From an uncultured Ruminococcus sp. (GTDB taxonomy: Bacteria; Bacillota; Clostridia; Oscillospirales; Acutalibacteraceae): a DNA stretch of 41,422 nucleotides. The DNA is taken from the NCBI GenBank assembly GCA_902792105.1, contig CADAYK010000009.1:1-41422 (forward strand), in the 5' to 3' direction. Both the position numbers and the translations under genes were made by a program. Shown here piece by piece: positions 33,259 to 39,786 of this stretch (position 1 is the stretch's first letter; every line of letters starts with the position of its first letter). The notes under the pieces were generated by a model that was not told the DNA's origin, ran no database searches, and saw only the letters and a list, made by a program, of their open reading frames with translations.

Positions 33259-33696
33259 TCACATTACTTGTTTTTCTTCCACCGTGATAAAAAACCTGTT
33301 TTCGCTTACAAGGTCGGTGTTAAAATCGAGCGTATAGCTGACCTCGAGCGTTCCGCCGTTTTCTCCGAGCCTGTTGTCTACGGTTTTTGTGAACACGCCT
33401 ATGCTCATATCGCCTGCGATCGTGCTGTAAATGCACTGGTGGCGCCTGCCTTTTTCGAGCATGAGCTGGGAGCCGAACTGACCTTTGCGGTTGATGGTTA
33501 CAACGTTTTCGTCAACCTTGATCAGGTTGTCGCTCCAGTCGTTCGGATCTTCCTCGTTATATTCCTTGTAACCGATGTAATACCGGTTGTTTTTCTTTAT
33601 GAATTTTCCTGCGGTGATCACCTCAATGCGGTCGGTTTCGCCGTCCATGGTCTGCTCACCCACAATTGAAATCATGTAGCGTTCGATATTATCCAT
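33259..33696 (-). CDS. DUF1934 (YwiB-like) beta-barrel protein
   Basis: 145-residue protein of the DUF1934/YwiB family, small cytoplasmic calycin-like barrels of unknown function that are regularly encoded just upstream of argS. Visible: VVGEQTMDGETDRIEVITAG-type opening (as IVGEQTMDGE), YYIGYKEYNEE, NVVTINRKGQFGSQLMLEKG, TLEVSYTLDFN. The ATG at 33696 follows GAGGA; the frame is open farther upstream into murI but without a ribosome site. 7 bases after murI. Confidence 0.85.
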   Translation of the reverse strand: MDNIERYMISIVGEQTMDGETDRIEVITAGKFIKKNNRYYIGYKEYNEEDPNDWSDNLIKVDENVVTINRKGQFGSQLMLEKGRRHQCIYSTIAGDMSIGVFTKTVDNRLGENGGTLEVSYTLDFNTDLVSENRFFITVEEKQVM

Positions 33697-33703
33697 ATTT
33701 TCC

Positions 33704-34522
33704 TCAATACTGTTCAATGTCGATTTGCGTAACCGTGTGTTCCATGTCGCGTCCCAAAAACAGTCCTGCCACACTTTCAAACCCGTCGGGTGTGTCGCTT
33801 ACAAAAAATGAGGGTGCTTTTGGGCTGCCGCCGTCGTTGAGCAGATTTTTCTCCGCCAATACCTTTGCGGCGTAAACGGCGGTTTCATAACCCGAATCAA
33901 TCAGCTTTACGCTGTCGCCCATAAAATCCTGAATAGCGTCGCGCAAAAGCGGAAAGTGTGTACAGCCCAAAATAAGCGTGTCAACTCCGCTTTCCTTTAG
34001 CCCTGAAAGGTAGCGCTTTACAACCAGTCTTGTGATTTGATCGTCGCGGTGGATAATTCCGTTTTCAACCAGCGAAACGAACAGCGGGCAAGGCTGCTCA
34101 AAAACCTTTAAATCAGGATTAAGCTTATTTATTCTGTCGCGGTAGCTGTGGCTGTTAACCGTCGCCGGTGTTCCGATAACGCCGATTTTTCCGTTAACGG
34201 TTTCCTTTACCGCCGTGAATACGGTCGGGTTAACAACTCCGGTGTAGGGCACGCCGAGCTTTTCTTCAAGCATTTTTCCCGCCACCGAGCTGACTGTGCC
34301 GCAGGCGGCGACAATCATCTTTACATTGTGGCTCAAAAGAAAATCGGTGTCCTGAATCGAGTATTTTTTAATGGTGTCGCGGCTTTTGGTGCCGTAGGGA
34401 ACTCTGCCGGTGTCGCCGAAGTAGATGATTTCTTCGTTCGGAAGCACGTGCAAAAATTCCTTGACGGCGGTCAGTCCGCCGAGTCCCGAATCGAACACGC
34501 CGATTGCGTTGGATGATGACAT
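33704..34522 (-). CDS. murI: Glutamate racemase
   Basis: Makes D-glutamate for peptidoglycan. 272 residues with DSGLGGLT (11-18), the first catalytic cysteine C74 and the second C187 in LGCTHFPLL. The first motif reads AACGTVSS where most MurI proteins have ACNTAS; the Asn beside the cysteine is replaced by Gly. It is otherwise a standard sequence. First gene of the murI-DUF1934-argS operon, with its own promoter; GGGG 7 bases before the ATG. Confidence 0.95.
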   Translation of the reverse strand: MSSSNAIGVFDSGLGGLTAVKEFLHVLPNEEIIYFGDTGRVPYGTKSRDTIKKYSIQDTDFLLSHNVKMIVAACGTVSSVAGKMLEEKLGVPYTGVVNPTVFTAVKETVNGKIGVIGTPATVNSHSYRDRINKLNPDLKVFEQPCPLFVSLVENGIIHRDDQITRLVVKRYLSGLKESGVDTLILGCTHFPLLRDAIQDFMGDSVKLIDSGYETAVYAAKVLAEKNLLNDGGSPKAPSFFVSDTPDGFESVAGLFLGRDMEHTVTQIDIEQY

Positions 34523-34565
34523 AGAACAACCCCGTTTTCCTAAAATGGTTTAATACTAATATCTT

Positions 34566-34594
34566 ATAATACCATAATTGCGCCGTTGTTTCAA
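34566..34594 (-). promoter_or_regulatory. Promoter of the murI operon
   Basis: Minus strand TTGAAA (34594-34589), a 17-bp spacer, TATTAT (34571-34566). Confidence 0.75.
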
Positions 34595-34603
34595 GTGCCG
34601 CGA

Positions 34604-34631
34604 TAAAAAAAGGACAGATTAATCTGCCCTT
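34604..34631 (-). terminator. Terminator of the XRE regulator gene
   Basis: Minus strand AAGGGCAGA-TTAA-TCTGTCCTT, a nearly perfect palindrome (34631-34610), followed by seven T. Confidence 0.9.
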
Positions 34632-34642
34632 AAAAACCGGTT

Positions 34643-34981
34643 TTATTTTATTTCGGCAATATGCTCAACGATTTCGGCAACCTTGATTTGCTGAGGCTCC
34701 TCAAGCCTGTCGAGCACGTGCTCAATACGTGTCATTGCGTCCGAGTTCAGCTCGTACATATTTTTATCGAACGAAAGCACCTCCGCCATTGTAATGCCGA
34801 GCGCGTTGCAAATTTTGTAAAGCGTGTCGATCGTCGGGCATTTTTCACCTCTTTCAAGTCTGCCAAGATACGCCGGATAAAGCCCTGCTTTTTTTGCAAG
34901 TGATTCCTGGCTGATGTCAGCTGTAAGACGATACTTGCGAATACTGCTTCCTAATTTTTTGTTTAATACCTCTCTGGTCAT
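34643..34981 (-). CDS. XRE-family HTH transcriptional regulator
   Basis: 112 residues. The N-terminal Cro/CI-type helix-turn-helix (about 8-65) includes IRKYRLTADISQESLAKKAG, YPAYLGRLERGEKCPTIDTL and ICNALGITMAEVL. The C-terminal ~45 residues form a charged helix (MTRIEHVLDRLEEPQQIKV) that may dimerise. GAGG 7 bases before the ATG. Its promoter spacer contains a GTGCAC palindrome and a second copy lies 71 bp farther upstream toward the divergent gene, suggesting autoregulation and possibly control of that gene. No target is known. Confidence 0.85.
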   Translation of the reverse strand: MTREVLNKKLGSSIRKYRLTADISQESLAKKAGLYPAYLGRLERGEKCPTIDTLYKICNALGITMAEVLSFDKNMYELNSDAMTRIEHVLDRLEEPQQIKVAEIVEHIAEIK

Positions 34982-35029
34982 TGTGCGCCTCGAAAAATAA
35001 AAGAATTTATATATTTTTTATTTTTAAAT

Positions 35030-35058
35030 ATTTTAACACAAGTGCACATATTCGTCAA
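35030..35058 (-). promoter_or_regulatory. Promoter of the XRE regulator with GTGCAC in the spacer
   Basis: Minus strand TTGACG (35058-35053), a 17-bp spacer, TAAAAT (35035-35030). AGTGCACA lies in the spacer at 35041-35048; TGTGCACA recurs at 35112-35119. The rest of the 263-bp divergent gap is AT-rich with no gene. Confidence 0.7.
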
Positions 35059-35182
35059 GAAAAAAATAAGATTTTAATGTAAAAGCAATATAATTCACAG
35101 TGCGTTTTTAATGTGCACAATGCCGAAAACATACATCAAAAATGAATAATACGTCATAATTTAGGGCTTAATAAAATTAAAC

Positions 35183-35211
35183 TTGAAAAATCGTAAATAT
35201 AATTGTATAAT
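35183..35211 (+). promoter_or_regulatory. Promoter of the unknown 264-residue protein
   Basis: TTGAAA (35183-35188), a 17-bp spacer, TATAAT (35206-35211). Confidence 0.75.
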
Positions 35212-35244
35212 ATAACTCACAATTACCCCGAGAGGATGATTATC

Positions 35245-36039
35245 ATGGAATATACCAAGGCTTTTGACTTTATTGCCGAAAAGGTCGAAGAGGAGCTTAC
35301 AAAAACCGGATACACCCGTCAGAAGGTCGCTTCCGAAGGAGAGGACAAGGATCTTGTGGCGCTTTTCACCGGTCAGAATATTGCGTACTCGGTCGTATAT
35401 TTTACCGAAAAACAGCAAATGGTTTTGCGTTCCTGCGCAATGACCGACGAAGGCCCCGACAACGAGTGGAAAACACTTTCCACCTGGCTTTACGACGATA
35501 TGGTGGCTACTCAGAAGGACGCCGAAAGTATTGCCAACGACTTTATTGACGGCGTTTCAAACGCTACGGCGATCAAGCGCGCAAAGCAGGTTAAGCAAAA
35601 GAAGAAAAAATCCGACGACGGAACCGCCGACCCGAAGTTTTTGGCAAAGCGCTTTGTTACATATTTTCCCGAGCTTAAGGAAGAAATCAAAAACGAAGAG
35701 GACTGTTATTACCCCTTCCGCGGCGCAACCTTTGCCAAGGAGCACATCGCGCCCAAGCTTAAGCCCTACATTGCAAAAGCCAACAGCAAGGAGCTTGAAA
35801 AGCTTGCCGGGGTTTTTAATGTTCAGTACGGCAACGGCGACGCCGACACCCGTTCGATAATTACCATAGTTTTGTTGAATTCGCTTGCACAGGACGAATA
35901 TGACAAGCTGTCTGAATACTTCGACGAAGATTTGTCAAAGGCCGCGGACGCCGGACGCAAATATATCGGAAAAGAAGTTAAGCCCGAAAGACCGCCGAAG
36001 AAAACAGTGTCAAAAATGAGCACGCTTAAAAACCAGTAA
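35245..36039 (+). CDS. Cytoplasmic protein of unknown function
   Basis: 264-residue acidic/basic mixed protein without signal peptide or membrane helix. N-terminal part (1-105): alpha/beta pattern starting MEYTKAFDFIAEKVEEELTK, with strands DLVALFTG and IAYSVVYFTEKQQMVLRSCA. A Lys-rich linker (KQVKQKKKK, ~118-126) leads to a helical C-terminal part (FLAKRFVTYFPELKEE, FAKEHIAPKLKPYIAK, SLAQDEYDKLSEYF). I do not recognise the family. AGAGG 9 bases before the ATG at 35245; an ATG at 35236 overlaps the ribosome site. Single gene between its own promoter and a UUCG-loop terminator. Confidence 0.8.
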   Translation: MEYTKAFDFIAEKVEEELTKTGYTRQKVASEGEDKDLVALFTGQNIAYSVVYFTEKQQMVLRSCAMTDEGPDNEWKTLSTWLYDDMVATQKDAESIANDFIDGVSNATAIKRAKQVKQKKKKSDDGTADPKFLAKRFVTYFPELKEEIKNEEDCYYPFRGATFAKEHIAPKLKPYIAKANSKELEKLAGVFNVQYGNGDADTRSIITIVLLNSLAQDEYDKLSEYFDEDLSKAADAGRKYIGKEVKPERPPKKTVSKMSTLKNQ

Positions 36040-36044
36040 ACATC

Positions 36045-36070
36045 CGGACGCTTCGGCGTCCGTTGTGTTT
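36045..36070 (+). terminator. Terminator with UUCG tetraloop
   Basis: CGGACGC (36045-36051), loop TTCG, GCGTCCG (36056-36062), then TTGTGTTTT. Confidence 0.85.
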
Positions 36071-36074
36071 TGTC

Positions 36075-36103
36075 TTGACGAAAATACTTTTATATACTAT
36101 ATA
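36075..36103 (+). promoter_or_regulatory. Upstream promoter of the rpmG-secE-nusG unit
   Basis: TTGACG (36075-36080), a 17-bp spacer, TATATA (36098-36103). Confidence 0.65.
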
Positions 36104-36144
36104 TAGTGAGCAAAATCACGGCTTCAAAATTAAGCAAAAAAAGC

Positions 36145-36173
36145 TTGACTTCTTTCGTTTTATGTGATAAAAT
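36145..36173 (+). promoter_or_regulatory. Second promoter of the rpmG-secE-nusG unit
   Basis: TTGACT (36145-36150), a 17-bp spacer, TAAAAT (36168-36173). Tandem with the one 70 bp upstream, as often found before translation genes. Confidence 0.7.
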
Positions 36174-36255
36174 GTTATCACCTCTAAAAGGGGCTTTATT
36201 TTTGTGCCCTGCTGAGGGAGGCTAAAAATATTCCGAATAACCGGGAGGTGCCGTT

Positions 36256-36328
36256 ATGAGAGTTAAAATAAATGAACAAGTACTGCCGCTTCTGTAAGAA
36301 ACACACTCTTCACAAGGAAACTAAATAA
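36256..36328 (+). pseudogene. rpmG: 50S ribosomal protein L33, interrupted by an internal deletion
   Basis: GGGAGGTG and an ATG at 36256 begin MRVKI, the normal L33 start, but the frame then goes to a stop at 36295. From 36272 another frame reads MNKYCRFCKKHTLHKETK and stops at 36328, which is the normal L33 C-terminus. The ~27 residues between, including the first CxxC zinc pair, are missing, and the two parts differ by one frame. No ribosome site serves the second part. Position directly before secE and nusG is the usual one for rpmG in Firmicutes. The lesion resembles those in rpoA and rplK in this window and may be an assembly error. Confidence 0.85.
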
Positions 36329-36339
36329 GGAGGTACAGT

Positions 36340-36633
36340 ATGGCTGACAAGAAGTCTGACGTTAAAAAGGCAGACGCCCAAAAGCCCGCTTCCAAAAAGG
36401 CGGACGCCAAGAAAGCTGCCAAGAAAAAGCCCAATGTTTTTCAAAGGCTTTTGAAGTACCTCGTTGCTTGTAAGGGTGAACTGAAGAAAATAACATGGCC
36501 TACCGCAAGGCAGACAACAAAGAACTTCGGCATTGTAATTGCCGTAATCGTAATCATGGGCTTGTTTATTTTTGCTCTTGACCGCGGTTTGTTTGCTTTA
36601 CTCGGTCTTGTTATGGACACAACTTCTGTATAA
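36340..36633 (+). CDS. secE: Preprotein translocase subunit SecE
   Basis: Small essential subunit of the SecYEG channel, 97 residues. A long Lys/Ala/Asp-rich N-terminal tail (1-30), the amphipathic helix with GELKKITWPTARQTTKN (46-62), and one membrane helix (~65-90). AAGGAGG before the ATG. It starts 11 bases after the rpmG remnant. Confidence 0.95.
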   Translation: MADKKSDVKKADAQKPASKKADAKKAAKKKPNVFQRLLKYLVACKGELKKITWPTARQTTKNFGIVIAVIVIMGLFIFALDRGLFALLGLVMDTTSV

Positions 36634-36674
36634 CAGCGTGTTATTACTAAGCTTACGAAAGGAAGAAAGTTGTA

Positions 36675-37202
36675 ATGCCTGATTCAGAAGCAAGATGGTA
36701 TGTTATTCATACCTATTCGGGTTACGAAAACAAGGTTGCGAGCGACCTGCTTTCAACTGCGGAAAACCGCAATTTGCAGGATATGATAATCGACGCAAAG
36801 GTTCCGACCGAAATTGTTACCGAAACAGTCGGCGACAAAACCAAAGAGGTTGAGAACAAGATTTATCCCTGCTATGTTTTTGTAAAAATGATCTATACCG
36901 ACGAAACATGGTATGTCGTGCGTAATATTCGCGGCTGCACGGGCTTTGTCGGACCGGGATCAAAACCCGTTCCTCTTACCGACGCGGAAGTTTACAGAAT
37001 GGGCGTTGAACAAAGAGTTGTTAAAGTGTCCTATTCGGTAGGCGATTCGGTACGAATTATTGATGGTCCTCTTGAGGACTTCGTCGGTGTTGTAGACGAG
37101 CTTGATACCGACAAAAACTATGTCCGCGTAGTTGTTTCTATGTTCGGACGTGAAACTCCCGTTGAGCTTGAAATCGCTCAGGCGGAGTTGGCAGAAGAAT
37201 AA
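36675..37202 (+). CDS. nusG: Transcription termination/antitermination protein NusG
   Basis: Elongation factor that binds the RNA polymerase clamp and links to ribosome or Rho. 175 residues: NGN domain (RWYVIHTYSGYENKVASDL, YPCYVFVKM, WYVVRNIRGCTGFVGPGSKP) and a C-terminal KOW domain (VGDSVRIIDGPLEDFVGVV, VVVSMFGRETPVELE). Complete. The ribosome site (AAAGGAAG) is rather far from the ATG. It lies 41 bases after secE and is followed by a short terminator-like hairpin. Confidence 0.97.
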   Translation: MPDSEARWYVIHTYSGYENKVASDLLSTAENRNLQDMIIDAKVPTEIVTETVGDKTKEVENKIYPCYVFVKMIYTDETWYVVRNIRGCTGFVGPGSKPVPLTDAEVYRMGVEQRVVKVSYSVGDSVRIIDGPLEDFVGVVDELDTDKNYVRVVVSMFGRETPVELEIAQAELAEE

Positions 37203-37204
37203 TC

Positions 37205-37241
37205 AGCCGTAAACGGCTTTTTATTGGGAACCCAGGTTCCC
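37205..37241 (+). terminator. Short terminator-like hairpin plus second hairpin after nusG
   Basis: AGCCG-TAAA-CGGCT (37205-37218) followed by TTTTA, then a second hairpin GGGAAC-CCAG-GTTCCC (37226-37241). The 5-bp stem is weak; it may give partial termination or attenuation before rplK. Confidence 0.5.
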
Positions 37242-37242
37242 T

Positions 37243-37283
37243 GTGGGAGGGACCCTACACAGTGGCGTTCCGCAATTTACCAC
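37243..37283 (+). promoter_or_regulatory. GTGGGAGG...ACCAC leader motif before rplK
   Basis: GTGGGAGG (37243-37250) and ACCAC (37279-37283) can pair through GTGG/CCAC. The same pair of words occurs before rplA. In L11-L1 operons, protein L1 represses by binding a leader site, so this is a candidate; the link is inference. Confidence 0.4.
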
Positions 37284-37305
37284 GAATTTTGGAGGTGCAA
37301 ACACA

Positions 37306-37674
37306 ATGGCTCAAAAGGTTGTAGGCTTAATTAAGCTTCAGATCCCTGCCATTGTTGCGTTCACAAAGGATTTTAATGAGCGTACAAAGAATGACATCGG
37401 TCTTATTATTCCTGTTGTTATTACAGTATATGCCGACCGTTCGTTCACATTTATTACAAAGACTCCGCCTGCTGCGGTTCTTTTAAAGAAAGCATGCAAT
37501 ATCAACAGCGGTTCCGGCGTTCCTAACAAAACAAAGGTTGCCAAGATCACAAGAGAGCAGCTCACTAAGATTGCCGAGCAGAAAATGCCCGACCTCAACG
37601 CGGGTTCGCTTGACGCGGCTATCAGCATGATTGCGGGTACTGCAAGAAGCATGGGTATTACAGTAGTTGACTAA
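37306..37674 (+). CDS. rplK: 50S ribosomal protein L11 lacking a conserved 19-residue block
   Basis: Ribosomal protein uL11 of the GTPase-associated centre, 122 residues instead of the usual ~141. It begins [15 protein letters not shown] and continues directly with [12 protein letters not shown]; the block GKATPAPPVGPALGQHGVN that almost all L11 proteins have between these is absent, without frame change. That block forms the proline-rich loop of the N-terminal domain that contacts 23S rRNA and thiostrepton. The rest, including the RNA-binding C-terminal domain ([36 protein letters not shown]), is normal. GGAGGTG sets the ATG at 37306. As with rpoA and rpmG, assembly error is likely. Confidence 0.95.
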   Translation: MAQKVVGLIKLQIPAIVAFTKDFNERTKNDIGLIIPVVITVYADRSFTFITKTPPAAVLLKKACNINSGSGVPNKTKVAKITREQLTKIAEQKMPDLNAGSLDAAISMIAGTARSMGITVVD

Positions 37675-37683
37675 TTAATCCGG

Positions 37684-37709
37684 GTGGGAGGATGTTTCCG
37701 CTTGACCAC
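37684..37709 (+). promoter_or_regulatory. GTGGGAGG...ACCAC leader motif before rplA
   Basis: GTGGGAGG (37684-37691) and ACCAC (37705-37709), the second copy of the motif seen before rplK, 20 bases upstream of the rplA start. Possible L1 feedback site. Confidence 0.4.
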
Positions 37710-37729
37710 CTAAGTATGGAGGAAAACTG

Positions 37730-38425
37730 ATGAAACACGGTAAGAAGTATGTTGACGCTGCTAAGCTCGTTGACAGAACCAAATTATATGATACAAACGA
37801 GGCTCTGGATACAGTTATTAAAACAGCCACAGCCAAGTTTGACGAAACCGTTGAGCTTCACGTAAAGCTCGGCGTTGACAGCCGTCACGCTGACCAGCAG
37901 GTTAGAGGCGCGGTTGTTCTTCCCAACGGTACAGGTAAAAACGTTAGAGTTCTTGCTATCTGCAAGGGCGCAAACGAGGATCTTGCCAAGGAAGCAGGCG
38001 CAGACTATGTAGGCGCCGAGGATATGACTCAGAAGATCCAGCAGGAAAACTGGATGGACTTCGACGTTTTGGTTACAACACCCGACTGCATGGGTCTTGT
38101 AGGTCGTCTTGGTAGAATCCTCGGTCCGCGCGGTCTTATGCCTAACCCCAAGGCAGGTACCGTTACTCCCGACATTGCCAGAGCAATCAGGGAAGCCAAG
38201 GCCGGTAAAATTGAATACCGCCTTGACAAAACAAACATCATTCACTGCCCCATCGGCAAGGTCAGCTTCGGCACAGACAAGCTTTCCGAGAACCTCAACA
38301 CTCTTATGGAAGCTATCATCAAGGCTAAGCCCGCCGCTGCAAAGGGACAGTATGTTCGCTCGATCGCCGTTACTTCAACAATGGGTCCGAGCGTAAGAAT
38401 GAACCCCACCAAGTTTGGCGCTTAA
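37730..38425 (+). CDS. rplA: 50S ribosomal protein L1
   Basis: Protein uL1 of the mobile stalk, which also acts as translational repressor of its own operon in many bacteria. 231 residues, full length, with [18 protein letters not shown], the signature [19 protein letters not shown], and the C-terminal half [24 protein letters not shown] upstream of the ATG. 55 bases after rplK. Confidence 0.97.
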   Translation: MKHGKKYVDAAKLVDRTKLYDTNEALDTVIKTATAKFDETVELHVKLGVDSRHADQQVRGAVVLPNGTGKNVRVLAICKGANEDLAKEAGADYVGAEDMTQKIQQENWMDFDVLVTTPDCMGLVGRLGRILGPRGLMPNPKAGTVTPDIARAIREAKAGKIEYRLDKTNIIHCPIGKVSFGTDKLSENLNTLMEAIIKAKPAAAKGQYVRSIAVTSTMGPSVRMNPTKFGA

Positions 38426-38451
38426 TTTTAATTAAGTTACCAATATATTTT

Positions 38452-38570
38452 CTTGCAGTTCTAAAGACAGTAGGTGCGAAAGCGTAAAGATTTATCTGCC
38501 TGCCGAGGAAAGTGCAACTACATTTATGTAATTGTCAACTGTCCGAGGTATGTCTTCGGACAGTTTTTTC
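38452..38570 (+). ncRNA. Ribosomal protein L10 leader
   Basis: cis-acting mRNA leader that binds L10(L12)4 and controls rplJ-rplL. Conserved words AGACAGTAGGTGC (38465-38477) and CCTGCCGAGG (38499-38508) match the L10 leader type of Firmicutes, placed correctly before rplJ. It ends in an intrinsic terminator, AACTGTCCGA (38537-38546) with TCGGACAGTT (38556-38565) and a T run, so control is probably by transcription attenuation. Recognised from memory of the family, not by a covariance search. Confidence 0.8.
38537..38570 (+). terminator. Attenuator terminator of the L10 leader
   Basis: 10-bp stem AACTGTCCGA / TCGGACAGTT around a 9-base loop, followed by TTTTTTC, 38 bases before the rplJ start. 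Confidence 0.85.
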
Positions 38571-38607
38571 TTGAACTGCGGTATTAAAAATATCGGAGGT
38601 GAATTTT

Positions 38608-39177
38608 TTGCCAAGTCAAAGCGTTTTAGAGCAAAAGAAGGCAATCGTTGCAGAGCTTTCCGACAGACTCAAAAGCTCCATCACAGGTCTTGTAGTAAGC
38701 TATCAGGGCATTAACACTGAGGATGACACAAAGCTCAGAAAAGAGCTTCGCGAAAACGACGTTAAGTACACCGTTGTAAAGAACACACTTCTTTCACGTG
38801 CGTGTGATGAAGCAGGTCTTGAGGACATCAAGCCCGTGCTTGAGGGCACAACTGCTCTTGCAACAAGCGACAGCGAGTATGCTGCCGCAGCGAGAATCCT
38901 CTGCAACTACGCGAAGGATCACGACAACTTCAAGGTTAAGGCAGGTTACCTTGACGGTGCTGTAATCGATATGGATACGATCACAGCTCTTTCAAAGCTC
39001 CCCACCAGAGAAGTTCTTCTCGCAAACGTACTCGGAGCATTCCAGGCTCCTATCTCTGCATTTGCCCGTGTTATGCAGGCTGTTGTAGACGAAGGCGGCT
39101 TTGAGGAATGTCTCGCAAAGAAGGCAGCCGAGGCTCCCGCAGAGGAAGCTCCTGCCGAAGAAGCAGCTGCAGAATAA
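38608..39177 (+). CDS. rplJ: 50S ribosomal protein L10
   Basis: uL10, base of the L7/L12 stalk. 189 residues: PSQSVLEQKKAIVAEL start, GLVVSYQGIN, YTVVKNTLLSRA, LEGTTALA and a C-terminal helix for L12 dimers, followed by an Ala/Glu/Pro-rich tail. The TTG at 38608 is chosen because GGAGGTG (38595-38601) is correctly placed and the family usually starts MPS; a GTG at 38599 overlaps the ribosome site. Under control of the L10 leader. Confidence 0.95.
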   Translation: MPSQSVLEQKKAIVAELSDRLKSSITGLVVSYQGINTEDDTKLRKELRENDVKYTVVKNTLLSRACDEAGLEDIKPVLEGTTALATSDSEYAAAARILCNYAKDHDNFKVKAGYLDGAVIDMDTITALSKLPTREVLLANVLGAFQAPISAFARVMQAVVDEGGFEECLAKKAAEAPAEEAPAEEAAAE

Positions 39178-39226
39178 GCTGCGCAAAATAAAAAATTAAC
39201 TAATAACATACCGGAGGTAAATAAAA

Positions 39227-39604
39227 ATGGCATCAGAGAAAATTACTGCTATTATTGAAGAATTAAAAGGCCTCACAGTTCTCGAGCTCTCAGAGCTTGT
39301 ACACGCTGTAGAGGATGAGTTTGGCGTTTCAGCTGCCGCTGCTGTTGCAGTTGCCGGTCCTGCAGACGCAGGCGCTGCCGGACCTGCAAAGCAGACTGAG
39401 TTCGACGTTATCCTTAAGAGCGCAGGCGCTAACAAGATCAAGGTTATCAAGGCTATCCGTGAGGTTACAGGTCTTGGCCTTAAGGAAGCTAAGGCTCTCG
39501 TTGACGGCGCTCCCAAGACCGTTAAGGAGCAGGCTTCAGAGGAAGAAGCTGAGTCCATCAAGGGCAAGCTCGAAGAAGTCGGCGCAGAGGTTGAGCTTAA
39601 GTAA
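39227..39604 (+). CDS. rplL: 50S ribosomal protein L7/L12
   Basis: Stalk protein that recruits translation factors, 125 residues. N-terminal dimerisation helix ([20 protein letters not shown]), Ala/Gly-rich hinge, and C-terminal domain (KTEFDVIL-type strand as [35 protein letters not shown]). Complete. GGAGG precedes the ATG; 49 bases after rplJ. Confidence 0.97.
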   Translation: MASEKITAIIEELKGLTVLELSELVHAVEDEFGVSAAAAVAVAGPADAGAAGPAKQTEFDVILKSAGANKIKVIKAIREVTGLGLKEAKALVDGAPKTVKEQASEEEAESIKGKLEEVGAEVELK

Positions 39605-39626
39605 TTTTAGCTTAATAGATTTTTAC

Positions 39627-39658
39627 AGGAGCTGTTCATCGGAGCAGCTCCTTTCTTT
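39627..39658 (+). terminator. Terminator of the rplJ-rplL unit
   Basis: AGGAGCTG (39627-39634) pairs with CAGCTCCT (39645-39652) around 10 bases, followed by TTCTTTAT. Confidence 0.8.
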
Positions 39659-39717
39659 ATACCAAAAACTAAGCAATCTTACCAAAAAAACACGTGTCAA
39701 TTGTGCAATATAAACTA

Positions 39718-39746
39718 TTGGTATGGGCGTGATAATGTGGTATAAT
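39718..39746 (+). promoter_or_regulatory. Promoter of the rnf operon
   Basis: TTGGTA (39718-39723), a 17-bp spacer, TATAAT (39741-39746), 40 bases before the rnfC start. Confidence 0.7.
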
Positions 39747-39786
39747 TATTACATATGTGCAAAACTCTGAATTCGGAGGGGGATAT

